Assembly (NCBI GenBank): GCA_016722045.1
Contig: JADKGY010000027.1
Location: 1-17,245 of the forward strand
Reading direction: 5' to 3'
Origin: Candidatus Opimibacter skivensis
GTDB taxonomy: Bacteria; Bacteroidota; Bacteroidia; Chitinophagales; Saprospiraceae
DNA length: 17,245 bases
In this document: positions 7,469 to 14,452 of the stretch, in pieces
Layout: every line of letters starts with the position of its first letter
How positions within the stretch are numbered: position 1 is the first letter of the stretch
Notes under the pieces: model-generated
The model's input: the letters and a program-made list of their open reading frames with translations, nothing else
Told to the model about the DNA's origin: nothing
Databases searched by the model: none
Program-made: the position numbers and the translations under genes

Positions 7469-7963
7469 TTAATTCAGCACATAGTTTTGCAACGTATGCA
7501 CATCTCCCATGGATGAGGTGGTCATGATCAATCCTATTGATTTTGCATAATAATATTGTGTAAAAAACTGGGTGCTGATCAGGTTGCCATTCATATTGAT
7601 TTTGCTTTCTGATTCAAGCATCACCACGTCAGGGTATGTCTTGCCATTGACCTCTTTGCTGATGCCGGTTTCTTTCACGGTGAAGGCCATGATGCTGTTT
7701 AGGCCATTGGCTGTGAACGTAGCATCCCAGGTTTCGCCTTTTTTCAGATCATCTTTAAGCCATAGTTGATAGTTGTCTTTTCCCATCAGTTCATTGTACA
7801 TGATTCCGTTCTCCACTTTGACTAATGTGTTATCGGGTACGGTGCTATTCTTCATCGTCACGATGGGGCCATTAACACTGACGACAGAATTGGTATATAG
7901 GTTTCCGTCTTTTTGTTTGTATTCCCATTTATTGCCCGGGGCTAATGGATAGTATTGCATCAT
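7469..7963 (-). CDS. Hypothetical protein (164 aa)
   Basis: Function unknown. It begins MMQYYPLAPGNKWEYKQ, a pattern (YYPL.PGNKWEY) seen at the start of many secreted or lipoprotein-type Bacteroidota hypotheticals, but here without a signal peptide or lipobox. The start may therefore be misplaced or the protein may be cytoplasmic. The body looks all-beta (QLWLKDDLKKGETWDATFT, ISTQFFTQYYYAKSIGLI). No catalytic motif is visible. Two ATGs are adjacent at the start and cannot be told apart. A good -7 box lies about 50 bases upstream. The gene sits just outside the proposed island boundary at 8092. Confidence 0.72.
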   Translation of the reverse strand: MMQYYPLAPGNKWEYKQKDGNLYTNSVVSVNGPIVTMKNSTVPDNTLVKVENGIMYNELMGKDNYQLWLKDDLKKGETWDATFTANGLNSIMAFTVKETGISKEVNGKTYPDVVMLESESKINMNGNLISTQFFTQYYYAKSIGLIMTTSSMGDVHTLQNYVLN

Positions 7964-8009
7964 GATTGAGAGAGTTTGATGAGTTTAATGGTTGTGATTT
8001 TGAATGATG

Positions 8010-8017
8010 CAAAAATA
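8010..8017 (-). promoter_or_regulatory. Bacteroidota-type -7 box for the 7963 gene
   Basis: The minus strand reads TATTTTTG, a full match to TAnnTTTG, 46 bases upstream of the start codon at 7963. No clear -33 TTTG is present. Confidence 0.45.
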
Positions 8018-8091
8018 GGTCTACACTCTATTGGTTGCAGTATTTTCTATTGTGCGGTGGGTTTGAATGAGGGAAAGGAATAAAGAGGGTA

Positions 8092-8111
8092 TAGTCCTGT
8101 GGGGAATCGAA
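8092..8111. repeat. Candidate displaced attachment site (tRNA-Arg 3'-end fragment)
   Basis: TAGTCCTGTGGGGAATCGAA matches 10838-10857, the 3' end of the tRNA-Arg gene, at 18 of 20 positions and in the same orientation. Both differences are transitions. The match starts exactly at the position of the tRNA discriminator base and runs into the T-loop, which is the piece left behind when an element integrates at a tRNA 3' end. Confidence 0.6.
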
Positions 8112-8164
8112 GATTATTATATAAATACGTAGTAATCAAACAATTATAATAATTTCATCTATAT

Positions 8165-8185
8165 AGTTGACGTGACAGTTGACGT
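8165..8185. repeat. Twofold 12-base direct repeat near the island edge
   Basis: AGTTGACGT occurs at 8165-8173 and 8177-8185 (period 12), followed by a third, partial TTGAC. It lies about 55 bases inside the left candidate attachment site and just past the stop of the 8199 gene. Arm-type recombinase binding sites can look like this, but that is only a suggestion. Confidence 0.35.
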
Positions 8186-8198
8186 AATTGACCAAAAT

Positions 8199-8747
8199 TC
8201 ATTTGTTGACCACATTATTTTTAAAGTCATCGATCATATTCATAATATTATTTTGAAATGATTTTGAATAAACAGTAAAGTCTATGACTTCTAATCCACT
8301 ACCTTTTTCAATCCGAATTTTTTCGATACCGGTTTTGGAAAGAACATCATAATCGGCTTTCATAATAACACATGCAATACTACTACCCCAACCATAACCC
8401 CAATGAAGTATTTCTGTATATTTTGGAGAAGACTGAAATGCAACAGGTCTCTTTAAAACCTCACCAGTAGTAAGTTTAAGGTAAATCCATTTATCAGATG
8501 TGGTGAGCCATAACTCTTCCGAAAAAACAACAAGTCCAATTACATAGCTATCCCAGGTCTTAAAAAACCTTATACCTAAAGCATTACCATTCAGTATCTC
8601 ACTTGTGTCTGTAAATGGTAAACTTTGACTTCCTATGGTTACATTTCCTGTGAAATCGTCAACAACTGTATCAATCTTAAAAGCAAATGATTGACAAAAA
8701 AGAGTTGTGAAATTTATTTGAAGTACAAAAAAAAGAATTGCTTTCAT
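8199..8747 (-). CDS. Hypothetical exported protein (182 aa)
   Basis: Not recognised. The N-terminus MKAILFFVLQINFTTLFCQS looks like a Sec signal peptide. The C at position 18 is followed by Q and not preceded by a standard lipobox, so ordinary cleavage is likelier than lipidation. The rest is a soluble, aromatic-rich domain (DKWIYLKLTTGEVLKRP, ILHWGYGWGSS, a basic-acidic stretch IEKIRIEKGSG) ending in a helical, Asn/Lys-rich tail. No catalytic motif. The gene is AT-rich compared with genes outside the island. The 129-base gap upstream holds no clear promoter box. Confidence 0.62.
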   Translation of the reverse strand: MKAILFFVLQINFTTLFCQSFAFKIDTVVDDFTGNVTIGSQSLPFTDTSEILNGNALGIRFFKTWDSYVIGLVVFSEELWLTTSDKWIYLKLTTGEVLKRPVAFQSSPKYTEILHWGYGWGSSIACVIMKADYDVLSKTGIEKIRIEKGSGLEVIDFTVYSKSFQNNIMNMIDDFKNNVVNK

Positions 8748-8876
8748 TTCAATAGCTTATTGGCCAGGAGATACAAGTATCGTACAAAATGTTAAGCCCT
8801 TTTGGAAATTTACCTATTCCGTATCTAATTTGATAATACAGCTGTCTGCATCCGCTTTACAGCTAACTACCTATAC

Positions 8877-9584
8877 CTACAACCCCGAGTATTTAAAGTA
8901 AAATTTATTAGCCCCTTGTTGTTTCATTCTTAAAATGGAATACTTATGGTTGCAGTCAGGCTTTACTGTTTCATAAAGATTTGACATTAAATAATTTCCT
9001 ATTTCGCTTACATAAAATTCATTTTCTGCCCTTTCAAATGAGGTGCCATAAGTATAAGATATAATACTATTGGCTACAATTGGCGAATTTTCTCTATCGA
9101 ATTTAACCGATTTTGGATCTTTAGAAAGTGGTGTCTTTTTAAGGTCGCAATTAGAATACCTTTCGTCTACGAGATTGAATTGCGAAAGGACTATCCTTGA
9201 CTTTGGGGGTATGGTCAATTCTTTCTTATCCGATATTGTAACACCTGATCCGATGGCGCTTGTGACTGTCGGTACAAATCTCGATACATACGTGCTTTCC
9301 TTTAGTGCTGATGTTGTGAATGTCCTATTTTGAAAATATTCATTTGCTGTTCCATTTAATACCAAAAACGATTTCGTAAGATCGACTATTATATCTTCTG
9401 TGCCTGAGTTGTAAATGCTACAAACAATAACGCCTCCATTGTTCCATAAGTCATAAGTTATTATAGCATGCCTTTCCGGCGGGTTGATAGTCTTCGTTGG
9501 TGTCGTGGTAAATACTTGGTAATAGGATGTTTGGATGCAAGACGTTAAAATCAATGCAATGGAAAAAAATAATAGGTTTTTCAT
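8877..9584 (-). CDS. Hypothetical lipoprotein (235 aa)
   Basis: The signal MKNLLFFSIALILTSC has a lipobox (LTSC, lipidated C16), so the mature protein is membrane-anchored. The start YYQVFTTTP, then YDLWNNGGVIVCSIYNSGTEDIIVDLTKSFLVLNG (about 46-79), matches a group of Bacteroidota hypothetical lipoproteins that I recognise only by pattern; their function is unknown. That segment looks like an immunoglobulin-like beta-sandwich (NLxxSFFVLNG-type). Two cysteines near the middle and end (SNCDLKK and PDCNHKY) could form a disulfide. The gene lies in the AT-rich island between the exported-protein gene and the DUF4238 gene. Confidence 0.68.
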   Translation of the reverse strand: MKNLLFFSIALILTSCIQTSYYQVFTTTPTKTINPPERHAIITYDLWNNGGVIVCSIYNSGTEDIIVDLTKSFLVLNGTANEYFQNRTFTTSALKESTYVSRFVPTVTSAIGSGVTISDKKELTIPPKSRIVLSQFNLVDERYSNCDLKKTPLSKDPKSVKFDRENSPIVANSIISYTYGTSFERAENEFYVSEIGNYLMSNLYETVKPDCNHKYSILRMKQQGANKFYFKYSGL

Positions 9585-9920
9585 AATTCTAAGATTTTGG
9601 TTTATTCGTTTAATGATTCTAATATTTCAAGGCGGCATTGACAGGATAATAGTCTACTTACTTTTAAAATTATACAGACCTAAGCTAAGGATTATTATCA
9701 GTATACAATACTTTTGTACCCAAGGGACCCAGGTTTTTGGCAATTCCTTGACTTTTGTACAACAATGACTGAATGCGAGGTCAAATTTTGACAAGTTTTC
9801 CAAAATTTGGTTTTAGAAGAATAATTTAGCTATATCAAACTACAAAGGCCGGCTCAACATCCCGATAGGAACTGCTTAAGAGGGTTGCCATCTTTTCTCT
9901 TGCAATTTTGATTTACATTA
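9585..9920. other. 336-base gap without a supported gene
   Basis: No convincing coding frame on either strand. It contains the perfect inverted repeat at 9782-9809 and a 10-base direct repeat ACTTTTGTAC at 9710-9719 and 9751-9760. The first copy overlaps a plus-strand TAnnTTTG-type box (9709-9716), but no plus-strand gene follows it. Confidence 0.5.
9782..9809. repeat. Perfect 9-bp inverted repeat
   Basis: CAAATTTTG (9782-9790) and CAAAATTTG (9801-9809) are exact inverse complements with a 10-base loop, extendable by G-U pairs. It lies about 110 bases past the stop of the DUF4238 gene and about 200 bases before the lipoprotein gene, so it could be a terminator or an operator. Confidence 0.4.
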
Positions 9921-10823
9921 TTACGAAAATATCATATCTGGACACTGCAATAGATCACCCCGTCTAATGCATTCATTATAAGAAGTTACTGCCTCTGTTA
10001 GTATATTTCGATCACTACAAACAACATACCTGAGCGATTGATGAATAATGAAAGCATTATACATCATTGCCTTTGACCTCTCAAATACCTTCATTTTTAC
10101 CGAAGTCAAAGAAAAAATTCGACTTGATGAAATGGCTATCATGAGATCAGTTTCACCAAACTCACGAAACAATTTTGGAGCCGTTCGATAAACAAGAGGG
10201 TTATCACCAAGAACAAATATATCCTTAGGAAATTGCCTAAGAGATGGAGTTGAAATAGTATCAATTGGTGAAAGTTCAATTTGTTTTAGGGTATGATAAG
10301 CAATTTGGGATCGTAGTAATTTCCTAAACGTTTGATCATCCCTTAGCTTTTCAGGTGAGATAGAATCAGACATAATTTTCGTTCGATCAATTACGTCAGA
10401 TGATGTAATATCTGTTGCTGGAATTCTCCAATATAATTTTATTAAAAATCGCAAAAAGTGTTCAATGTCGCCAATTTCAACATGTGGATTATCAGCAACT
10501 TCATTCCTCAGTTTCCTAATAATCAAACTTGCCTCGTCATCTATTTTCTTATAATATATGTCCTCGAGCGCTGAACTTTGTTGCGTTCCTATTACATCAA
10601 CTGTATTCCTATCTGCTTCAAAAAAAACACTCTTTGGAGATTTTTGTTGGGTTTGAATTTCGTTTTTGTTTTTGTCATATACGTACAACAAGCCATGGCT
10701 ATTGACAAACCCTTTAGAAAAAAAAATCGGAATGTAATGATGGTCGGTTGAATTTTTTTTTAATAAGTGTTCCGATCGTAATTTTTGTACATTAATTTTT
10801 TTATGAACGCCCATGTAAGTCAT
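9921..10823 (-). CDS. DUF4238 domain-containing protein
   Basis: 300 residues with the DUF4238 hallmarks as I remember them: DHHYIPIFFSKGF (27-39) followed by GLLYVYDKNKNEIQ (44-57), and FVLGDNPLVY (203-212) in the C-terminal half. The function of the family is unknown; it is scattered among bacteria and often lies in accessory DNA. No signal peptide or membrane segment, so it is cytoplasmic. The start may be M1 (10823) or M4 (10814). The gene begins 14 bases after the 3' end of the tRNA-Arg on the same strand, which leaves no room for its own promoter and implies read-through from the tRNA. It is strongly AT-rich (hand count of one 60-base line: 32% GC). Confidence 0.78.
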   Translation of the reverse strand: MTYMGVHKKINVQKLRSEHLLKKNSTDHHYIPIFFSKGFVNSHGLLYVYDKNKNEIQTQQKSPKSVFFEADRNTVDVIGTQQSSALEDIYYKKIDDEASLIIRKLRNEVADNPHVEIGDIEHFLRFLIKLYWRIPATDITSSDVIDRTKIMSDSISPEKLRDDQTFRKLLRSQIAYHTLKQIELSPIDTISTPSLRQFPKDIFVLGDNPLVYRTAPKLFREFGETDLMIAISSSRIFSLTSVKMKVFERSKAMMYNAFIIHQSLRYVVCSDRNILTEAVTSYNECIRRGDLLQCPDMIFS

Positions 10824-10837
10824 CGTAAATTAAGATG

Positions 10838-10857
10838 TAGTCCCGTGGGGGATCGAA
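10838..10857. repeat. Candidate attachment site inside the tRNA-Arg 3' end
   Basis: TAGTCCCGTGGGGGATCGAA, partner of the 8092-8111 copy (18 of 20 identical, direct orientation). It covers the acceptor 3' strand and most of the T-arm, the usual integration point for tyrosine recombinases at tRNA genes. Confidence 0.55.
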
Positions 10858-10909
10858 CCCCAATCTAAGGTTCCGGAAACCTTCATACTATCCGTTGTAC
10901 TACGGGACC
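10838..10909 (-). tRNA. tRNA-Arg (anticodon CCG)
   Basis: The minus strand folds as a 72-base tRNA without encoded CCA. Acceptor GGTCCCG pairs with CGGGACT (first pair G-U), the D-stem is GTAC/GTAT, and the anticodon stem AAGGT/ACCTT closes the loop TTCCGGA with anticodon CCG. The T-arm is TGGGG-TTCGATC-CCCCA. The discriminator base is A. It reads codon CGG. A partial second copy of its 3' end lies at 8092-8111. Confidence 0.95.
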
Positions 10910-10916
10910 AGGAAGG

Positions 10917-10924
10917 CAAAGGTA
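10917..10924 (-). promoter_or_regulatory. -7 promoter box of tRNA-Arg
   Basis: The minus strand reads TACCTTTG, a full TAnnTTTG match, ending 7 bases before the tRNA 5' end, as expected for a short leader. It probably also drives the DUF4238 gene by read-through. The upstream side runs into heptad array C, so any -33 element lies within the repeat. Confidence 0.62.
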
Positions 10925-10973
10925 GTATTCAGAAATTGGTATTCGGTAATCAGTAAGCGGTAATCAGTATAGG
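10925..10973. repeat. Degenerate heptanucleotide tandem array C
   Basis: Seven 7-base units beginning with G: GTATTCA (10925), GAAATTG, GTATTCG (10939), GTAATCA (10946 and 10960), GTAAGCG (10953) and GTATAGG (10967). CGGTAATCAGTA repeats exactly 14 bases apart (10944 and 10958). It directly abuts the -7 box of the tRNA promoter. Confidence 0.7.
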
Positions 10974-10985
10974 ATTGGAAAAATG

Positions 10986-11017
10986 TTAAAAGGCTAACCG
11001 GTGAAAAGGTTAAACGA
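10986..11017. repeat. Degenerate octanucleotide tandem array D
   Basis: Four 8-base units, TTAAAAGG (10986), CTAACCGG (10994), TGAAAAGG (11002) and TTAAACGA (11010), 12 bases after array C. Together C and D fill most of the gap between the tRNA promoter and the 11043 gene. Confidence 0.5.
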
Positions 11018-11042
11018 GTGGGATTTAAATTCTTAGAAACAC

Positions 11043-11357
11043 TCAGGAGGGCTTAGCCAGTTTTTCAATCATATCCTGCGTCAGCGAATCGGAGCTTGTG
11101 CCAAATCCATCAACGAGAATTCCCTTTAGGTCATGCTTTGAAGATGAAATCGCGTAGAGAATGCTTTCATCATCGGGGTCTGAAGGACCATAGAATCTGA
11201 AAAGCTTATCAATTTCAAACTCATCAGGATGCACCTGAAGTGCTCCTTGTCGACAGTCTAGGTGGCCGGTCTGAAGATTGAAGTCTTCTGTATAACCCTG
11301 CAGACGCAAACTATTGATAGCAGCAGTGAGGGTATTATATTGTTCGACTGAATCCAT
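11043..11357 (-). CDS. Small conserved Bacteroidota protein (104 aa)
   Basis: Matches a family of about 100-residue proteins common in Bacteroidota: an N-terminal helix (TLTAAINSLRLQGYTEDFNL), then HPDEFEIDKLFRFYGPSDPDDESILYAISS (43-72), then LKGILVDGFGTSSDSLTQDMIEKL. From memory, relatives often carry the automatic name 'phosphoribosylpyrophosphate synthetase', but this protein is far too short for that enzyme and shows none of its motifs, so the name should not be transferred. The function is unknown. Cytoplasmic. Upstream (11358-11460) is an AT-rich region with direct and inverted repeats that could be its control region. Confidence 0.8.
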   Translation of the reverse strand: MDSVEQYNTLTAAINSLRLQGYTEDFNLQTGHLDCRQGALQVHPDEFEIDKLFRFYGPSDPDDESILYAISSSKHDLKGILVDGFGTSSDSLTQDMIEKLAKPS

Positions 11358-11415
11358 GATTCGAAAGGCTTTAGAATAAGAGTAATACTACTATAAATAA
11401 CACAAAAAGGTTATT

Positions 11416-11449
11416 GTTTATAACTATAGATAGTTTTAGTTTATAACTA
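11416..11449. promoter_or_regulatory. AT-rich operator-like repeats upstream of the 11357 gene
   Basis: GTTTATAACTA occurs twice, at 11416-11426 and 11439-11449 (23 bases apart, about two helical turns). The inverted repeat AACTAT-AG-ATAGTT (11422-11435) starts in the first copy and runs on past it. The arrangement lies 59 bases upstream of the start at 11357 and suggests binding of a dimeric regulator. The regulator is unknown. Confidence 0.4.
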
Positions 11450-11520
11450 AAGTCGGTATCTATGAAGATATGCACTTTAAGGAGGGAAAAACTATACTCT
11501 ATTGCATTTTGATTCCCGGA

Positions 11521-13403
11521 TCAGAAAGAAAGATAGCGCTGATAATGTGTCTGTATGTAGGCTTTTGCATCCAAAACAATGGAGTCATTCAGCGGAGCAG
11601 CAGGCGAAGAACTTCCGGTATTACTAAGTGCTTGTGTGGCGTAGGTGTAAATAAATTTTTGATCGGGAGTGATCCAACCCCAAACGTTATCGTTCGTATA
11701 GTAAGCGAAATTTTTAGTGCGAGGATTTAGTATGTCCCTGCTTGAGGGGAAGTCGCTATAATTTTTATTCAGCTGACTCAAAAGCGTTGCAGCTATGTCA
11801 TTTTGATTGGAGGTTTTATCGATGGTCGCGCCCCGGATATTTTCCTTCAGTACATTTCCAAAAAAGAGCAATGGAATTCTTTTTGACTCCGGCATATTGA
11901 AATCCCTTTCTTTTGGCAGGCGATGACCATGATCAGCAACGAGAATAAAAAGTGTGTTGTCATACCAACCTTCATTTTTTGCGGCTCTGAAATATTCACC
12001 TAAACAATGATCAGAATAAAAAGCCGCTTTTCTAAATCTACCGGGTTCGCTATGATCTTCATCAAAAGGTGTTTCCATCGGCACTTCAAATGGTTCGTGT
12101 GAACTCAACGTGAGGAGGACCGATAAAAAAGGTTCTTGTGCAGATTTTAAATCCAAGAGTTGTTTTTCAAAAACATATTGATCATGTGCACCCCACTTGC
12201 TATTCAGTTGATTGGAGGCGAAACTGGCTTTATCAACAATCGTGGTGAAACCGGAATTGATCAAATAACTTTTCATATTTACAAACCCTGACTCTCCACC
12301 GTAATAAAATGAAGAGGTGTAGCCATCATCCGCGAATACATTATTTATGCTTTTCAGTTTTTCGGATTTGGAAGGAATGGAAATGATCGAGATCAATGGC
12401 GGCGGCGGAAATCCACTGAGTACTGATATTAATCCATGTTCTGTCCTTGAACCTGCCGCGTAGATTTGGGTGAATAGCAAACCTTGTTTTGAAAGAGTAT
12501 CAAAATTTGGCGTGATATTATTCTCGCCACCGAGTGATCGGATGATATCGGCAGTCCAGCTTTCCAGGATGATGATGACAATATTTGGTTTAACAGACTT
12601 CAGGATTGAAGCAGTCGGTGTTTCGCTTTTAAAAAAAAGATTTTTATTTCGTTTTTCTGCTTCAGCACCATCCATATAGACATATGGATTTTTTGTGGTC
12701 TTCAGATCAAAATAACTGTGTAGAAAATACCAGGCCGGATTGATAGCGACATGATTATAAAAAGGAGTTTTTGAAAAATAAGCTGAGCTTTCGTTAATAG
12801 GCGCGAGTTGAGGCCGCCTCTTGCCATCACGGGCAGAATGACAATGGGCATAATAATCAGAGTCGTTTTTAAAAATACATTTTTGACAGGCGTTGAAAAA
12901 TTTGTAACTATTTTTTAAACAACCAAAAGAAAAACCGAAATACAGGATAAGAAAACCGATCAATAGAAATAACTGAGAGGTCGAAATAAACGTCAACACT
13001 TCATGGGGATGCGCCACATAATCAAATACACCAAAAATTTAAAAGAGCGCCCCATTCATGGTACATTTTATGTTGGAAACGGCCAGCAGAGAAATAATAA
13101 ATACTACGACTACAGTGTAAATGTTGTTATATTCAGTACAGTAATGATCCTATGCTGACGAACTGGTTAAGTATCCAAAAAAAGAAAAGACGGAAATATC
13201 AAAAATGAAATCGTGGATAAGTCTAAACGAAAGCCTGCATCATACCTTTGGGCGGCTGGAAATAATCCAGCATGCGTAATGATATTGATATGGAATGCCA
13301 GAAAGACAAAACGAAACAATGCGAAAAGGATCATCCAGAAGATCACAAGGCGGAGAAGGAACGGTGTATGCAGTTGCCTTTTGATCTCAATTGTCTGCGC
13401 CAT
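11521..13403 (-). CDS. LTA synthase-like membrane phosphotransferase/sulfatase family, N-terminus frameshifted
   Basis: Alkaline phosphatase-superfamily protein of the LtaS-like type: a multi-pass N-terminal membrane domain and a large C-terminal extracytoplasmic catalytic domain. The catalytic part is intact (11521-13017): metal-binding E in IIILESW, nucleophile-position T in GSRTEHGLISVLSGFP, and the DH metal ligands in LVADHGH. In Gram-negative bacteria such proteins transfer or hydrolyse phospho-headgroups; the substrate here is unknown. The probable start is the ATG at 13403 (MAQTIEIKRQLHTPFLLRL), followed by membrane segments and FRLDLSTISFLIFP. The frame then breaks several times between about 13170 and 13020, where pieces such as YTVVVVFIISLLAVSNI, YHEWGALLNF and VFDYVAHPHEV appear in different frames. 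Roughly four indels in 150 bases are needed to join them. Confidence 0.82.
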
Positions 13404-14419
13404 GCGACAAAAGTATATAAAACCGATCAACCCGATCCATTGCTCCGCAGAGAGAGCATTGAATTTATGAGAAACAATGAGTGTATTCTTTACTGAAATC
13501 AATTCGGCTCCAATGCTGACCGCGATTTCTTCAGGCGTATGACTGTTTATCTTCAGGCCGATGGGGGCATGCATTGTCTGAATCAGAATTTGAGGAAAGC
13601 CGTTTTTCATAAGTTCCTCTTTCAATGCAGTCACCTTAGCTTCGCTTCCCATCAGACCTAAGTAGGCAAAGGATTTTTGTGCTAGTTGAAGTAATGCTTC
13701 GAGATCTGATCTGTAACCAAGCGTCATCACTACTACAAATACATCTGGACCTGAAGGGTATAAGATCACCGACCGTATCATAATTTTCAATGACATGTTT
13801 CTGTGCGCAAACTATTTTGGGAAAGTGTATTAAGATCGCGCGGTCATCGATGACATCAATATAAAAATCAAATCTGGACATTAGTTCCGAAAGTGCTAAT
13901 GCACAATGGCCGCCACCAACAATATAAAGTCTTTGTTTGTATCCGATGACTTCCTGCCAGGTAAACTCATTTTCACCCACTTTTGCAAATCGAAAAGAGC
14001 CGGAATTTAACGAGCATATGAAATGTGCAACAGACAGGACTTATACTGCCCAAGAACATCAATGATCGTTAATACTTCGGGAAGATGATAGGGATCCAGC
14101 GCAAAATAAATAACAGTTTGTTCGCCGGAACAAATCATCCCACTCTGATCACGGGGTTCATTTTTTCTATGAATTTGGTTTTTGATTTTGGGAAGTAAGA
14201 TTTCTTCTTTCAGGAGATCTTTGGCGAGCTCAACTAGTTTCACTTCCATAATGCCGCCTCCGATACTTCCATGGAACTGTCGTCCATCTGCAACTGCCAT
14301 TTTAAATCCCTGTCGCCCTGGACTACTGCCTGAGCTTTCAGCTACAAGAAGTAACATCAGGCGCTGATTATCTTGTAATCTACCGGCAATGAACTGCCAA
14401 AGGCGAGGGCTTTAATCAT
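13404..14419 (-). pseudogene. xdhC: XdhC/CoxI family protein, frame broken as given
   Basis: Binds and delivers sulfurated molybdenum cofactor to xanthine dehydrogenase-type enzymes. The N-terminal XdhC/CoxI domain reads LWQFIAGRLQDNQRLMLLLV then SSGSSPGRQGFKMAV, SIGGGIMEVKLVELA and SGMICSGEQT. The C-terminal Rossmann domain reads QRLYIVGGGHCALALSELM, then VVVMTLGYRSD, AYLGLMGSEAKV and HAPIGLKINSHTPEEIAVSI. At least three indels separate the pieces: near 14400 (the likely start ATG at 14419 needs one more T), near 14010 (false stop after HISYAR) and near 13760 (one extra T between DLIP and SGPDV). No stop is found before the LtaS-like start, so its true end (about 13490-13404) is unknown. The conserved residues persist, so consensus errors are likelier than decay. 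Confidence 0.82.
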
Positions 14420-14452
14420 GATCAGAAATAAAGGTAGAAAATATGATCTCCT

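Larger units (their letters stand above)
8092..10857. mobile_element. Putative tRNA-Arg-linked genomic island or remnant
   Basis: Bounded by the 20-base direct repeat copies at 8092-8111 and 10838-10857. Inside are three minus-strand genes (exported protein, lipoprotein, DUF4238 protein) and long gaps. Hand counts on sample 60-base lines give about 32-38% GC here against about 38-45% on either side, so it looks foreign. No integrase, transposase or replication gene is present. It would therefore be a degenerate element, a satellite mobilised from elsewhere, or an old insertion with its integrase deleted. The alternative is a chance or decayed duplication of the tRNA end. Confidence 0.5.

Noticed and set aside
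4475..10973. CRISPR array
   Set aside because: The repeats are contiguous 7-base units without spacers, and no cas genes are present.
11043..11357. Phosphoribosylpyrophosphate synthetase
   Set aside because: The family name is sometimes applied automatically, but 104 residues without PRPP-binding or ATP-binding motifs cannot be that enzyme.
11470..11730. Plus-strand ORF at the 3' end of the LtaS-like gene
   Set aside because: Mostly antisense to the conserved C-terminal region of the minus-strand gene; no signature.
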